From Roseivirga sp. UBA6061 (lineage in GTDB: Bacteria; Bacteroidota; Bacteroidia; Cytophagales; Cyclobacteriaceae): 64,000 nucleotides of DNA. Of the stretch, positions 8,461-17,792 are shown in pieces. The stretch's first letter is position 1; every line of letters begins with the position of its first letter. The notes under the pieces are model-generated. The model searched no databases and was not told where the DNA came from. It saw only the letters and a list, made by a program, of their open reading frames with translations. Where the stretch lies: assembly GCA_002427745.1 (NCBI GenBank), contig DIYF01000004.1, forward strand, positions 1 through 64,000, given 5' to 3'. The position numbers and the translations under genes were made by a program.

Positions 8461-8955
8461 CTATTGCTTTACCAGGGTCAGGTTCGCATCTACATCAAAG
8501 GTGGCTGTATTCGGTATTGTAATCGATACGATGGTCTTCAGAACAACCTCCTCTGTTGTTTCTGAAAGAACCTCCATGGTGGTGGTAGATCCATCCGTAA
8601 ATGTGAAAGTCACCGTATTTGTGTCTTCATCCCATTCCCAGGTGCCTTCACGCAGGTCAGAAAGATTCATCGGTCCGATACCCGTGATGGTCACGTCAAA
8701 CTGATAATCCCATGAAATGGTGTTGGGATTGTAGCCAATCTCGAAATCCCCTTGTACGTTAGAAGCAGTACCTTCAATGGTAATCGCTGTTGGGCCTACC
8801 AATCCGGCCGGTATTTCAAATGTATAATCTACTTGGGTCAGACTCCAGTCTCCTTCGAGTCTTTCTTCAAATGTCAGCTCCGGCTCCTCGCTGCTACTGT
8901 TATCACAGCTGAAGGTCACGCATAACATGGCCATAAGGCAAATTAGTTTTTTCAT
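8461..8955 (-). CDS. Lipocalin-like lipoprotein
   Basis: A 164-residue protein with lipobox VTFSC (Cys17) after a short hydrophobic segment, then a Ser/Glu linker. The mature part starts EERLEGDWSLTQVDY and is almost all beta strand, ending in FDVDANLTLVKQ. The EGxW opening with alternating strands resembles the small lipocalin-like domains common in Bacteroidota lipoproteins, which are thought to bind small hydrophobic ligands at the outer membrane. It appears to be transcribed alone. The function is not known; the fold call rests on the pattern only. Confidence 0.75.
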   Translation of the reverse strand: MKKLICLMAMLCVTFSCDNSSSEEPELTFEERLEGDWSLTQVDYTFEIPAGLVGPTAITIEGTASNVQGDFEIGYNPNTISWDYQFDVTITGIGPMNLSDLREGTWEWDEDTNTVTFTFTDGSTTTMEVLSETTEEVVLKTIVSITIPNTATFDVDANLTLVKQ

Positions 8956-9048
8956 TCCTATTTGGTTTTAGAGGTTATGAGCGCAAATGTGATGAAATAC
9001 ACAAACTGATCTGAGGAGGGAGGCCGATAATATCAGGATGTCAACCCT

Positions 9049-9195
9049 ATGTCCACGTCAAAGGAAGGTAGTCCCTTTCAGGTGTTCGAGTTATTGAAGT
9101 ACGGATGTCGTGACAAAGAGATTGCCGCAGTCATGGCCAGCCTATTATCCGTTGGTTCCTTTGCAAAGCTGAATCAGGACCTTACTGAGGAATAA
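9049..9195 (+). CDS. Possible 48-residue ORF, LuxR-HTH-like
   Basis: ATG at 9049 opens a 48-codon frame ending TAA at 9195, in a 329-bp gap (8956-9284) otherwise holding only a terminator. The peptide contains VFELLKYGCRDKEIAAVM, which resembles the first helices of a LuxR/NarL helix-turn-helix (E-L-L-x-x-G-x-x-x-K-E-I-A). It may be the remnant of a lost response regulator, a tiny real protein, or chance. No signal peptide and no clear promoter were seen. Confidence 0.3.
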   Translation: MSTSKEGSPFQVFELLKYGCRDKEIAAVMASLLSVGSFAKLNQDLTEE

Positions 9196-9210
9196 CCAGG
9201 ATTCATTCAT

Positions 9211-9258
9211 AAAAAAAAGGTTTCATGTTCCGGACGTACAGGCCCGGAACATGAAACC
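9211..9258 (-). terminator. Intrinsic terminator of the BNR-repeat gene
   Basis: A perfect 15-bp inverted repeat (9219-9233 with 9244-9258, core TTTCATGTTCCGG) with a 10-nt loop, followed on the minus strand by eight T (9218-9211). It lies 27 bp after the stop codon of the minus-strand gene. Confidence 0.9.
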
Positions 9259-9284
9259 TCAAATGGACTAAACAGTCTGGCTGC

Positions 9285-11999
9285 CTAGTTCCAGAAATCT
9301 TTCAGAATAGTAGCCTTGTGTGTCATTTCAACTCCGGCCATTTCAAACTTTACGCTGTAATCACCCGGTCCGACAGGAGAGTAAACATACTTAGACTGTG
9401 CTACACGATCTTTGATAGCCTGGTCAGACATGCCGAAACGTTTGAAACGTTCAGCCATCCTTTCCAGCTCCCGCTCAGAACGCTCTCTCACAATCTTGTT
9501 CATAAACCAGATCTGATGATTTAGTCCGGCATTTGCATCGATCTCAAACTTGTTGATCTCCCGTGTGCCCTGGTATACTGTGATTTTAGCCTTACCCGCT
9601 GCCTGTGCATGGAAGTACATATGTACACCAGGAGCTCTGCTTTCTCCATTGTAGTTGGTATAGGCCGAGTTATTACTCATACCGCGTGTCCACTTAACGG
9701 CCGGCTGAATCGCCATCATATGAGCAGCTTTGCCCATCACGGCATTACTCATTTCCTGCAGAGGCGTAATGTCTGCAATGAAAATACCACGGCCGTGTGT
9801 CGCCACTACCAGTTCATTTTCCCTTGGATGAATCACCATATCATACATAGGGTTGGTAGGCAGGTTGTTTGAGAGCTTTGTCCAGTTCTTTCCTGCATCA
9901 ATACTCGCATAAACCGCCATATCAGTTCCCAGGAAGAGGAGGTTTGGATTCTTGTGATCTTCTCTGATTACGTTTACCGGCTCATCGGGCAGGCCGTTCG
10001 TGATAGAAGTCCAGGTTTTGCCATGATCAATTGTTTTGTAGGCATAAGCCTTGAAGTTGTCTCTTCTCATGGCAGTATAGGTCAGGTAGGCTGTACCGGG
10101 GTAATGAGCAGAAGCTTCGATACGACTTACCCAGGCTCCCGGATTATTCGGAATGTTGTCATTCAACAGCTTCCAGGTACGTCCTCCGTTGGTGGTCACA
10201 TGTACATTACCGTCATCAGTACCGGCCCAAAGCTCTCTGGCATCAATGGGAGACTCTTCCAATGCCGTAATCGTACAGTACTGGATATTACCCGTACCCT
10301 GAATCTTGATGGAGTCCTGCGTGGTCAGGTCCTCACTGATCACCTCCCAGTTTTCACCACGATAGGTAGACTTCAGTACTTTGTTACCGGCATGGTAGAT
10401 CACATCTGAATCATGCTGGGACACAATGATAGGAGAGTTCCAGTTCCAGCGCATCTTTCTGTGAGTAGCACTCGAGAGACTGGTTGTTTCTCCGGTTTTC
10501 ATATCCACCCGCTGAATAGGAGCAAACTGGTATTCATTGTACAGGTAGCGGTTGTTCGACTTGTCAGGTACATTGTACATACCATCGCCACCACCGGTGC
10601 GCATCCAGTGCTCCATTCTGATCGGACCACCCGTTCTGTTGGTGCTCGGACCTCTCACAGACCCGTTGTCCTGAAGACCTCCGTATACATTGTAGGGATA
10701 GGCCATGTCTACATCTACCTGGTAGAACTGCGCAAGAGGAAGCTCATCCGGGTGGTACCAGTTTTCACCACCGTCATAGGTAATACCCATTCCATGGTCA
10801 TAGCCCAACAGCATATGTCTGGAGTCTGCAGGGTCTATCCACATCGCGTGATTGTCTCCACCAAAGTTGAATGGGCGTACCCAGGTTTTTCCACCATCTG
10901 TGGTTTCCCATACACGAATACCGAGCACATATACGTGATCCGCATCATTCGGGTCTACGCGTACCTGCTGGTAATAATAGGAGGGATATCCTCCCACATC
11001 TTCTCCGTCAGGGTTGATCTTTCTCCAGTTTTTACCCCCGTCATCAGAGCGGTACATTTCGGTACCTACTACCTTCTGACCTCTCTTGAGAGGGATACCC
11101 ACTTCAAGCATGCGTTTTCTTTCTTCGAAATCTATGCCTTCAACATTGACGTTCTCTACGTTGGCATAGACTACTTTAGAGTTTCCAGGGGCATATGCCA
11201 CACCAATCCTTCCAAGGAAACCGCCCGGCAGGCCACCTTCCAGTTTTGTCCAGCTCTTGCCGCCATTGGTTGATTTGTAAATGCCACTGCCATGGCCACC
11301 TTCGTTGAAGGTCCAGGGAGTTCTGATTTTATCATAAGCTGCTGCGATCAGCGTTCCGGGATCAGAAGGGCTCATGGCCACATCTACCACACCAATGAAC
11401 TTACCGTCATCGCGCTTTACTTCCAGCACCTTCTTCCAGGTACGACCACCATTGGTGGTTTTATACAGGCCTCTTTCCGGATTATCAGAATATAGGTGGC
11501 CCAATACTGCGGCATATACCGTATTGGAGTTTTTAGGGTCAATCAGGATACGGCCGATATGACCAGACTGAGGCAGCCCCATGTTCTTCCAGGACTTACC
11601 ACCATCCGTAGATTTATAAATACCATTACCCCAGTAAGAACTACGGGAGTTATTGGCCTCTCCGGTACCTACCCACACGGTAGCTGTATCGCGCTGATCT
11701 ACGGCTACGGCCCCGATAGAGATGATGTTTTCATTGTCGAAGACAGGAGTCCAGGAAATACCATTGTTAACGGTTTTCCAGAGTCCTCCGGAGGCGGTGG
11801 CTGCATAAAAAACCTTGGTGGCTTTGTCTACTACCGCGAAGTCTACATAACGCCCGCCCTGACGGGTGGGGCCAATGGATCGGAAATGTATATTATCGGC
11901 TACATTGGCCGGAATTTGCTGTGCCGGAAGGTCCATTACAGCTACTGCTATCACTGCTAATAAAAAGAGTGATCTTCTGATTTTTCTGGTCAGGTTCAT
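9285..11999 (-). CDS. Secreted BNR/VPS10-type beta-propeller protein
   Basis: A 904-residue exported protein with a Sec signal peptide (hydrophobic 10-22, cleavage near PAQQ). It carries many Asp-box/BNR repeats of the form S-T-D/N-G-G-K-S/T-W (for example STDGGKSW, TTNGGRTWK, SIDAGKNWT), giving sialidase- or sortilin-like propellers. The last 200 residues lack repeats and may form a separate beta domain. Homologues are abundant in Bacteroidota and are annotated as glycosyl hydrolase or VPS10 domain protein, but no catalytic sialidase arginine triad is evident and the substrate is unknown. It is monocistronic and ends at a strong terminator. The long open frames on the opposite strand here are composition artefacts of the repeats. 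Confidence 0.85.
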   Translation of the reverse strand: MNLTRKIRRSLFLLAVIAVAVMDLPAQQIPANVADNIHFRSIGPTRQGGRYVDFAVVDKATKVFYAATASGGLWKTVNNGISWTPVFDNENIISIGAVAVDQRDTATVWVGTGEANNSRSSYWGNGIYKSTDGGKSWKNMGLPQSGHIGRILIDPKNSNTVYAAVLGHLYSDNPERGLYKTTNGGRTWKKVLEVKRDDGKFIGVVDVAMSPSDPGTLIAAAYDKIRTPWTFNEGGHGSGIYKSTNGGKSWTKLEGGLPGGFLGRIGVAYAPGNSKVVYANVENVNVEGIDFEERKRMLEVGIPLKRGQKVVGTEMYRSDDGGKNWRKINPDGEDVGGYPSYYYQQVRVDPNDADHVYVLGIRVWETTDGGKTWVRPFNFGGDNHAMWIDPADSRHMLLGYDHGMGITYDGGENWYHPDELPLAQFYQVDVDMAYPYNVYGGLQDNGSVRGPSTNRTGGPIRMEHWMRTGGGDGMYNVPDKSNNRYLYNEYQFAPIQRVDMKTGETTSLSSATHRKMRWNWNSPIIVSQHDSDVIYHAGNKVLKSTYRGENWEVISEDLTTQDSIKIQGTGNIQYCTITALEESPIDARELWAGTDDGNVHVTTNGGRTWKLLNDNIPNNPGAWVSRIEASAHYPGTAYLTYTAMRRDNFKAYAYKTIDHGKTWTSITNGLPDEPVNVIREDHKNPNLLFLGTDMAVYASIDAGKNWTKLSNNLPTNPMYDMVIHPRENELVVATHGRGIFIADITPLQEMSNAVMGKAAHMMAIQPAVKWTRGMSNNSAYTNYNGESRAPGVHMYFHAQAAGKAKITVYQGTREINKFEIDANAGLNHQIWFMNKIVRERSERELERMAERFKRFGMSDQAIKDRVAQSKYVYSPVGPGDYSVKFEMAGVEMTHKATILKDFWN

Positions 12000-12434
12000 T
12001 GTCGGAATTAAGGGTTTGAAGCGTTTGAAATTACTCCAAAAGCGGGGGAGTACAAAAGTGCCGTGCGAAGATTATATGAGTGGTTACTTTCACCAGAGAG
12101 GCTGTGTCCTGATAAGCAGAGGGATATTCTGAAATTTGTTCAAGGTGTCTCGTTCGCCTGATAGCTATGAAAGATAAGGAATTAACCCCGGTAGCCACTG
12201 GAACAGTGCCACAGATTGGAGGTATCAGGATACAGCCTCAAAGCGCCTGTAAACCATAATCACGATTTAAGAAAGAGAGGGGGAGCCCTGACCAGAATTA
12301 CCGGCAGAAACTACGTTAATTTCCAGAACCGGTTGGTCCCGCCTGATATGATTTATATCAGTTTTATTTCAGAACTCTATCAGGTACAGACTGTTATTTA
12401 AGCAGCTACTTTGTGCCAACAAAAAGAACAAAAT
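12000..12434. other. Divergent intergenic region
   Basis: 435 bp between the BNR-repeat gene (minus) and the CoA-transferase gene (plus). Apart from the 19-bp palindrome at 12343-12361 and a weak -7-like TACTTTG at 12407-12413, I see no gene, repeat or RNA structure here. Confidence 0.5.
12343..12361. promoter_or_regulatory. Perfect 19-bp palindromic operator candidate
   Basis: CTGATATGATTTATATCAG: two 7-bp arms around GATTT, 73 bp before the CoA-transferase start. Size and symmetry fit a dimeric helix-turn-helix regulator. The sequence resembles FNR/CRP-type half sites (TGAT/ATCA), but the regulator is unknown. Confidence 0.5.
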
Positions 12435-13709
12435 ATGTCAGACTATATATCAGCTGCTGAAGCTGTCAAAATCATTCAATCAGAAGATAGTGTATTCATT
12501 CACACCGCTGCGGCTACCCCCAATGATCTGGTCAATGCCATGGTGGATCGTGCAGATGAACTAAGGGGCGTAGAGATATTTCACCTGCACACAGAAGGAG
12601 AGGCGCGTTATACAAAGCCGGAATTAGCAGAAAGCTTTCACACGAACTCCCTGTTTATCGGAGGAAATTGCCGCAGTGCAGTAGGTACAGGGGCTGCTGA
12701 CTTTATTCCCTGCTTCCTGAGTGAGGTACCGATTATGTTTCGCAGAAAAGTGATTCCCATCAATGTAGCGCTTGTCCAGGTTTCACCACCGGACCAACAT
12801 GGATTTACTTCTTTGGGCGTATCGGTAGATGCTGCGCTGGCTGCTGTTGAGATGGCCGACAAGGTAATTGCTCAGGTAAACCCCAATATGCCGCGTACCC
12901 ATGGAGACGGATTGGTGCATGTAAGAAATTTCGATGCCATGGTATGGAGTGAGGAGCCCATCTTTGAGATGCCTCCCCATGCACTGACAGAAACGGAGAA
13001 ACACATTGGTGAGCACATTGCCATGCTGATCGATGACGGATCAACCTTGCAAATGGGGATAGGTGCTATACCTGATGCGGTTTTGAGTTGTCTGGGAAAT
13101 CACAAAGATCTGGGAGTACATACTGAGATGTTCTCGGATGGGGTCATTCCGCTTTTAGAAAGCGGGGTAATCAATAACCGACTGAAGAAGAAGCACCCTT
13201 ATACACTGGTGTCAGGCTTTTTGATAGGCAGCAGAAAACTCTATGATTATGTCAATGACAACCCTTCTATCCGCATGCTGGATATTGAGTATGTGAATGA
13301 TACCAAAGTGATTCGGCAGAATCCGAAGGTGGTGAGTATTAACAGTGCCATTGAAGTAGATCTGACCGGGCAGGTATGTGCTGACTCTATTGGTACCCGC
13401 ATGTATTCGGGAGTAGGAGGCCAGATGGACTTTATCAGGGGAGCTTCTCTTTCAGAAGGTGGCAAACCCATTATCGCTCTTCCTTCTGTCACCAGAAGGG
13501 GAGAAAGCCGGATCAGTTCATTTTTGAAACCGGGAGCGGGAGTAGTAACTACCCGGGCCCACGTGCACTATGTGGTGACAGAACATGGGGTGGCAGACCT
13601 GTATGGCAAGAGTTTGAGAAAGAGGGCCCGGGCTTTGATTGATATAGCGCATCCCGATCATCGGGAAGAACTCGAAAGGGCCGCTTACGAAAGATTCAAA
13701 GTGCTTTAA
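12435..13709 (+). CDS. Acetyl-CoA hydrolase/CoA-transferase family protein
   Basis: A 424-residue enzyme of the acetyl-CoA hydrolase/4-hydroxybutyrate CoA-transferase family, which moves CoA between carboxylic acids via a glutamyl-CoA thioester. Seen: the QMGIGAIPDAV segment, the glycine-rich GVGGQMDFIRGA, SVTRRGESRI, and VTEHGVADLYGKS near the C-terminus. Candidate catalytic glutamates are in HTEMFSDGV and TEHGV. ATG at 12435 is preferred over an upstream start at 12411. It stands alone between a perfect palindrome upstream and a terminator downstream, so it is probably a separately regulated acetate- or short-acid-handling enzyme. Substrate specificity cannot be told by eye. Confidence 0.88.
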   Translation: MSDYISAAEAVKIIQSEDSVFIHTAAATPNDLVNAMVDRADELRGVEIFHLHTEGEARYTKPELAESFHTNSLFIGGNCRSAVGTGAADFIPCFLSEVPIMFRRKVIPINVALVQVSPPDQHGFTSLGVSVDAALAAVEMADKVIAQVNPNMPRTHGDGLVHVRNFDAMVWSEEPIFEMPPHALTETEKHIGEHIAMLIDDGSTLQMGIGAIPDAVLSCLGNHKDLGVHTEMFSDGVIPLLESGVINNRLKKKHPYTLVSGFLIGSRKLYDYVNDNPSIRMLDIEYVNDTKVIRQNPKVVSINSAIEVDLTGQVCADSIGTRMYSGVGGQMDFIRGASLSEGGKPIIALPSVTRRGESRISSFLKPGAGVVTTRAHVHYVVTEHGVADLYGKSLRKRARALIDIAHPDHREELERAAYERFKVL

Positions 13710-13785
13710 GGGTCTTGCCGATCCTGGTTGTTAATAAGGCAACAGACATTTCGGAGAAATATATTCTTCGCTTAAACTACCTATC

Positions 13786-13818
13786 GAATTCCAGCTTCTG
13801 GCTGGAATTCTTATTTTT
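13786..13818 (+). terminator. Intrinsic terminator after the CoA-transferase gene
   Basis: GAATTCCAGC (13786-13795), 5-nt loop, GCTGGAATTC (13801-13810), then TTATTTTT. A perfect 10-bp stem 76 bp after the stop, immediately before the next gene. Confidence 0.75.
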
Positions 13819-13836
13819 AGACTAAATCTATAGTTT

Positions 13837-15102
13837 ATGAGGGTCATCGTCTTTTCAGTACTGGTCTTTTTGCCATTTTCTGTTGCAGCCCAGGCTCCTC
13901 AAAAAAGCCTGAGACAGTTGCTTGATGAAAGCAATGCGGCTTATGAGAAGCGGGACTTCAAAACCTACCTGGGGGTGCTGAGGGAGTTTAATGATAGACG
14001 ACCTAACTATCCCTCTGTGGTATACAAACTGGCCGGAGCCTATGCGCTGAACAAGCGTAAGACCCGTAGTATCCAGACCCTGCAGCAACTGTTGCTGATG
14101 GACGCCACCGTTGATTTTGAAAGTGATAAAGATTTTGACAACATCAGAAGGTACAAGGGCTACGACAAGCTGGTGGCACTCAAGGATCGTCTGGGCAAAA
14201 AGGAAGTTCATGATGAAGTGTATCTAACGGTAGATGTTGGGCTTATCCACCCGGAAAGTATGGTACTGCTGGATAATGGTACTATTTTACTCGGAAGTGT
14301 TCGTGAGAAAAAGATTGTGCGGATTGATCCGCAGGGAGAGGTAAGCGACTGGCTCGATACCGACTACTCAGTATTGGGTATGGAGGTGCACCGGGGTGCC
14401 CTTTGGGTCTCCACAGCAGCCATGCCTGAGATGGAAGGATATGAGCCGGGCATGCGGGGAAGATCAGAAATACTCCAGATCAGCCTCGCAAATGGAGCGG
14501 TGCTCCAAGGAATCGAGTTTGATGACGAATCCACAATTGGGGATATTGAATTAGACAAGGAATCCCGTATCTGGCTCTCAAACAGCATGATCCCTTATCT
14601 CAGCCGTGATGTAACGGATTCAACCTTTTATGTAGGCGCCTTTGTAAGGAAACAGTATGATTTGGGAGTGAGTCATTTTAACCTGCAGGGACTGACATTG
14701 AACGAAGATGAGTCAGCACTCTATTTCGCGGATTACATTTCCGGTATTCATAAACTTAATGTCAGAACTGATGACATTACTCCCGTACTGGCCCCCACAA
14801 CCTCACTGCTCAAGGGAATTGATGGCCTGTACCATTACAATACCAGCCTGATAGCCATTCATAATGGTGTAAAACCCTATCGCATTATCCAGTACTTTCT
14901 GGATGAGACCGGTGATAACATTCTGATGGAACGGATTATCAACCGGGGAGGTGATTCACTGGGAGAACCTACTAACGGGTTGGTCAAGGATGGTTATTTC
15001 TATTATATCGCCAACAGTCCCTGGGGAGCATATGATGAGAACAAGGAAATAGACCCCTCGAAAGTGAAGCCCCTGGAAATCAGACGCATTAAGCTGGATT
15101 AG
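13837..15102 (+). CDS. Secreted protein, TPR-like N-terminus and SMP-30/NHL-type propeller
   Basis: A 421-residue protein with a signal peptide (VIVFSVLVFLPFSVAAQ, cleavage near residue 19). Residues 25-120 are helical and TPR-like (NAAYEKRDFKTYLGVLREF, KLAGAYALNKRK). Residues 130-415 form repeated blades with propeller-type turns (LDNGTILLGSVREKKIVRID, GDIELDKESRIWLSN, GLTLNEDESALYFADY), resembling SMP-30/strictosidine-synthase-like domains. It may hydrolyse a lactone or simply bind ligand in the periplasm. It is transcribed alone. The 245 bp that follow hold only a weak hairpin (15161-15183, CCGTCAGACC with GGTCAGACGG, one mismatch, no T-run). Confidence 0.75.
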   Translation: MRVIVFSVLVFLPFSVAAQAPQKSLRQLLDESNAAYEKRDFKTYLGVLREFNDRRPNYPSVVYKLAGAYALNKRKTRSIQTLQQLLLMDATVDFESDKDFDNIRRYKGYDKLVALKDRLGKKEVHDEVYLTVDVGLIHPESMVLLDNGTILLGSVREKKIVRIDPQGEVSDWLDTDYSVLGMEVHRGALWVSTAAMPEMEGYEPGMRGRSEILQISLANGAVLQGIEFDDESTIGDIELDKESRIWLSNSMIPYLSRDVTDSTFYVGAFVRKQYDLGVSHFNLQGLTLNEDESALYFADYISGIHKLNVRTDDITPVLAPTTSLLKGIDGLYHYNTSLIAIHNGVKPYRIIQYFLDETGDNILMERIINRGGDSLGEPTNGLVKDGYFYYIANSPWGAYDENKEIDPSKVKPLEIRRIKLD

Positions 15103-15347
15103 CCGGTCATGAGTTAATGGTCTATGGTTGTTTAGGTACAAGCCCCGGGCCTTGCGTACCCCGTCAGACCACAGGTCAGACGGATGATGAGCAGCCCTGA
15201 GGTCGCGAAAGCGTATTAGAAAGCCCTGATCTCTAATTAGCAATAATCCACCTTCCATTGATCAACCTCTGGTGCAACCTGACGTCATTTCAGTTGTGTT
15301 TGTACTGACGGCCTGGCGATATTCATTGAGGTCATAAACAGGGAATC

Positions 15348-17792
15348 ATGTTATTCAATCACATCAAGACGGCATTCAGAAGTCTCATCAAGCAAAAGTC
15401 ATTTACCTTTATCAATATCATCGGCCTGGCCATTGGTCTGGCAGGTTGTCTCCTTATTCTCCAGTTTGTGGCCTTCGAAACGAGCTACGAGGACTTCCAT
15501 GAGCAGGGTGATGATATCTTCAGAGTAACTTATTCAAAAGAGAAAGATGGTGTGGAGTCATTTCATACCGTACTGAGTTATGTGGGAGTAGGGCCGGCTT
15601 TAAAAGAGAACTTTCCCGAAGTGCTGGATTATGCGCGGCTTCGGCCTGTTGCCACACTCAATGCGAGTACGGTGATTACGGTAGGAGATCAGACCTTTGA
15701 AGAGACCAGGGTCTATTATGCCGACCCTTCATATCTTCAGATGTTTTCCTTCAAGTTACTTCAGGGAAACCCCGAAACAGCACTAGACCGACAGTTTACT
15801 GCTGTGATCACTGAGTCGACCGCCAAACGATATTACGGTAATGAGAATCCCCTCGGTAAAAGCTTCAGAAGGGGACGCAATCAGGAGTATGTGGTAACGG
15901 GAGTAATAGAGGATACACCACTTAACGCTCACCTGAAATTCGATTTTCTGCTATCACATGAAACGCTCAGTGCTGTATCGCGAAACTATTCACCTACCAA
16001 TATGACCTCCTTTCACGGGCACTTGTACATTCAGACCCTGCCTGGCACTACGGCAGAGGGCCTGTCTGCTAAATTTCCACAGTTCGTGGATGATTTTATC
16101 TGGTCTGTGCAAAACCAGCCTGAGGGCACCGAGCTTTTTCTCTACCCCATGCCCCTGAAAGATATTCACCTGAAGTCTAATATTCAGCATGAGGCCGAGG
16201 TGAATGGAGATGAAAGTACCGTGACTTACCTTACCATTATTGCAGGGATGATCCTGCTGATTGCCTGGGTCAACTATATTAATCTGTCTACTGCCAGGGC
16301 GGCACAAAGAGCCAGGGAAGTAGGGGTGAGGAAGGTACTGGGCTCTCTGAAAGGACAACTGATCTGGCAATTCATGGTCGAATCGGCTATCATGAACTTT
16401 CTTGCTGTTTTGGTGGCGCTGGGCATTGTGATGATTTCTCAGAGTCTGTTTGTACAGTTTGGTGCGGCTGAAATGTTGAGCATTAAGCCCTGGCGCAGTG
16501 GCAGGTTCTGGCAGGTGGTTAGTGCACTATGGGTATTTGGAACCTTATTTTCAGGCATTTATCCCGCTCTGACGCTTTCTTCTTATAAGCCCTTATCGGT
16601 ATTGCGGGGTAACTTTTACGGGAATAAACGGGGGATTATACTGAGAAAAGCTCTGGTGATATTCCAGTTTACAGCTTCTGTGGCTTTGCTTATTGGTACA
16701 GCTGTGGTCTTTCTGCAAATCAGCCATATGCGCAATAAAGACCTGGGGATCAATATCGATCATGCCATAGCTCTCAGAGCTCCTGTACTTGCTGATTCTA
16801 CCTATGACTCCAGAATCAGGAATTTTAAGACTGAGATGAAAAGAAACCCTTTGGTTACTAACGTGGTGGCAGCCTCTGATGTACCGGGGAGAGAGGTCAA
16901 TGGAGCCACCTGGTTTCGCAGAGTCAACCAAACCAGAGAGGAGGGCATCTTCTGTGTACAGTCACGGGCAGATCATGATTTTCTGGAAGCCATGGAAGTA
17001 AAACTACTGGCAGGAAGGAATTTCAGCCCTGAAGACCGCGGACAATCTATTTTTATCAATGAGGAAGCCTGCAAACAATTTGGCTTTAGCAGCCCTGAAG
17101 AAGCGGTAAATAAGGAAATCACTTTTGCAGGAGGTGATGGAAGCAACAGAATGACAATTGTAGGGGTATTGGATAATTACCACCAGTTGTCACCCAAAGT
17201 AGAGCATACACCTCAGATTACACGCTACGATCCCTTTGTTCGCAGGTACTATATGGTCAAGTTCAATACCGGTAGCGATCCCGGAAGAACAGTGAGTCAG
17301 GTACTGGACCTGGCAGAAGGCACTTTCAAAAGCCTGTTTCCCGGAAATCCCTTCAGCTATTTCTTTATCGATGAGGAATTTGAAAAGCAATACGAGACCG
17401 ATCAACAGTTCGGAGATATGTTTGGTGTTTTCAGCCTCCTGGCGATTTTTGTGGCCTGTCTGGGCTTGCTGGGGCTGGCTTCTTTCACAGCAGAGTTGCG
17501 CATTAAGGAGATTGGTGTGCGAAAGGTATTGGGTGCCAGTGTCAGCAGTGTGCTTTGGCTCCTAAGCTCCAGCTTCCTGAAGCTGATCGGCCTGGCTGTA
17601 CTTATCGCAGCGCCTTTAGGGTATTTACTGATGGGAAGCTGGCTGCAGAACTTTGAATATCATATTTCAGTCAGCTGGTACTACTATATATATGCCATTT
17701 TACTGACAGGTGTCATTGCTTTGTTGACCGTAGGCTATCATTCATTGAAAGCTGCTACAGATAACCCTACGCGGAGTCTTCGGTATGAATAA
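15348..17792 (+). CDS. FtsX/MacB-type ABC transporter permease (copy A)
   Basis: An 814-residue inner-membrane permease: one TM at 20-42, a periplasmic MacB-like core domain, a three-TM FtsX module near 285-420, a second periplasmic domain, and a second FtsX module near 680-805. Characteristic motifs are NLSTARAAQRAREVGVRKVLG and the later IKEIGVRKVLGAS. These proteins work with a separate ATPase, and none is adjacent. It overlaps the following lipoprotein gene by 8 bp. A paralogue of the same layout lies at 20392-22806. Likely role: mechanotransmission-type export or envelope maintenance. Substrate unknown. Confidence 0.88.
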   Translation: MLFNHIKTAFRSLIKQKSFTFINIIGLAIGLAGCLLILQFVAFETSYEDFHEQGDDIFRVTYSKEKDGVESFHTVLSYVGVGPALKENFPEVLDYARLRPVATLNASTVITVGDQTFEETRVYYADPSYLQMFSFKLLQGNPETALDRQFTAVITESTAKRYYGNENPLGKSFRRGRNQEYVVTGVIEDTPLNAHLKFDFLLSHETLSAVSRNYSPTNMTSFHGHLYIQTLPGTTAEGLSAKFPQFVDDFIWSVQNQPEGTELFLYPMPLKDIHLKSNIQHEAEVNGDESTVTYLTIIAGMILLIAWVNYINLSTARAAQRAREVGVRKVLGSLKGQLIWQFMVESAIMNFLAVLVALGIVMISQSLFVQFGAAEMLSIKPWRSGRFWQVVSALWVFGTLFSGIYPALTLSSYKPLSVLRGNFYGNKRGIILRKALVIFQFTASVALLIGTAVVFLQISHMRNKDLGINIDHAIALRAPVLADSTYDSRIRNFKTEMKRNPLVTNVVAASDVPGREVNGATWFRRVNQTREEGIFCVQSRADHDFLEAMEVKLLAGRNFSPEDRGQSIFINEEACKQFGFSSPEEAVNKEITFAGGDGSNRMTIVGVLDNYHQLSPKVEHTPQITRYDPFVRRYYMVKFNTGSDPGRTVSQVLDLAEGTFKSLFPGNPFSYFFIDEEFEKQYETDQQFGDMFGVFSLLAIFVACLGLLGLASFTAELRIKEIGVRKVLGASVSSVLWLLSSSFLKLIGLAVLIAAPLGYLLMGSWLQNFEYHISVSWYYYIYAILLTGVIALLTVGYHSLKAATDNPTRSLRYE

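Noticed and set aside
10413..11273. 286-codon open frame on the plus strand
   Set aside because: It lies wholly inside the BNR-repeat gene on the other strand; the repeats keep the opposite frame open, and the peptide has no sensible domain.
15161..15183. Terminator after the TPR/propeller gene
   Set aside because: The stem has a central mismatch and no T-run follows, so it was not listed as a terminator.
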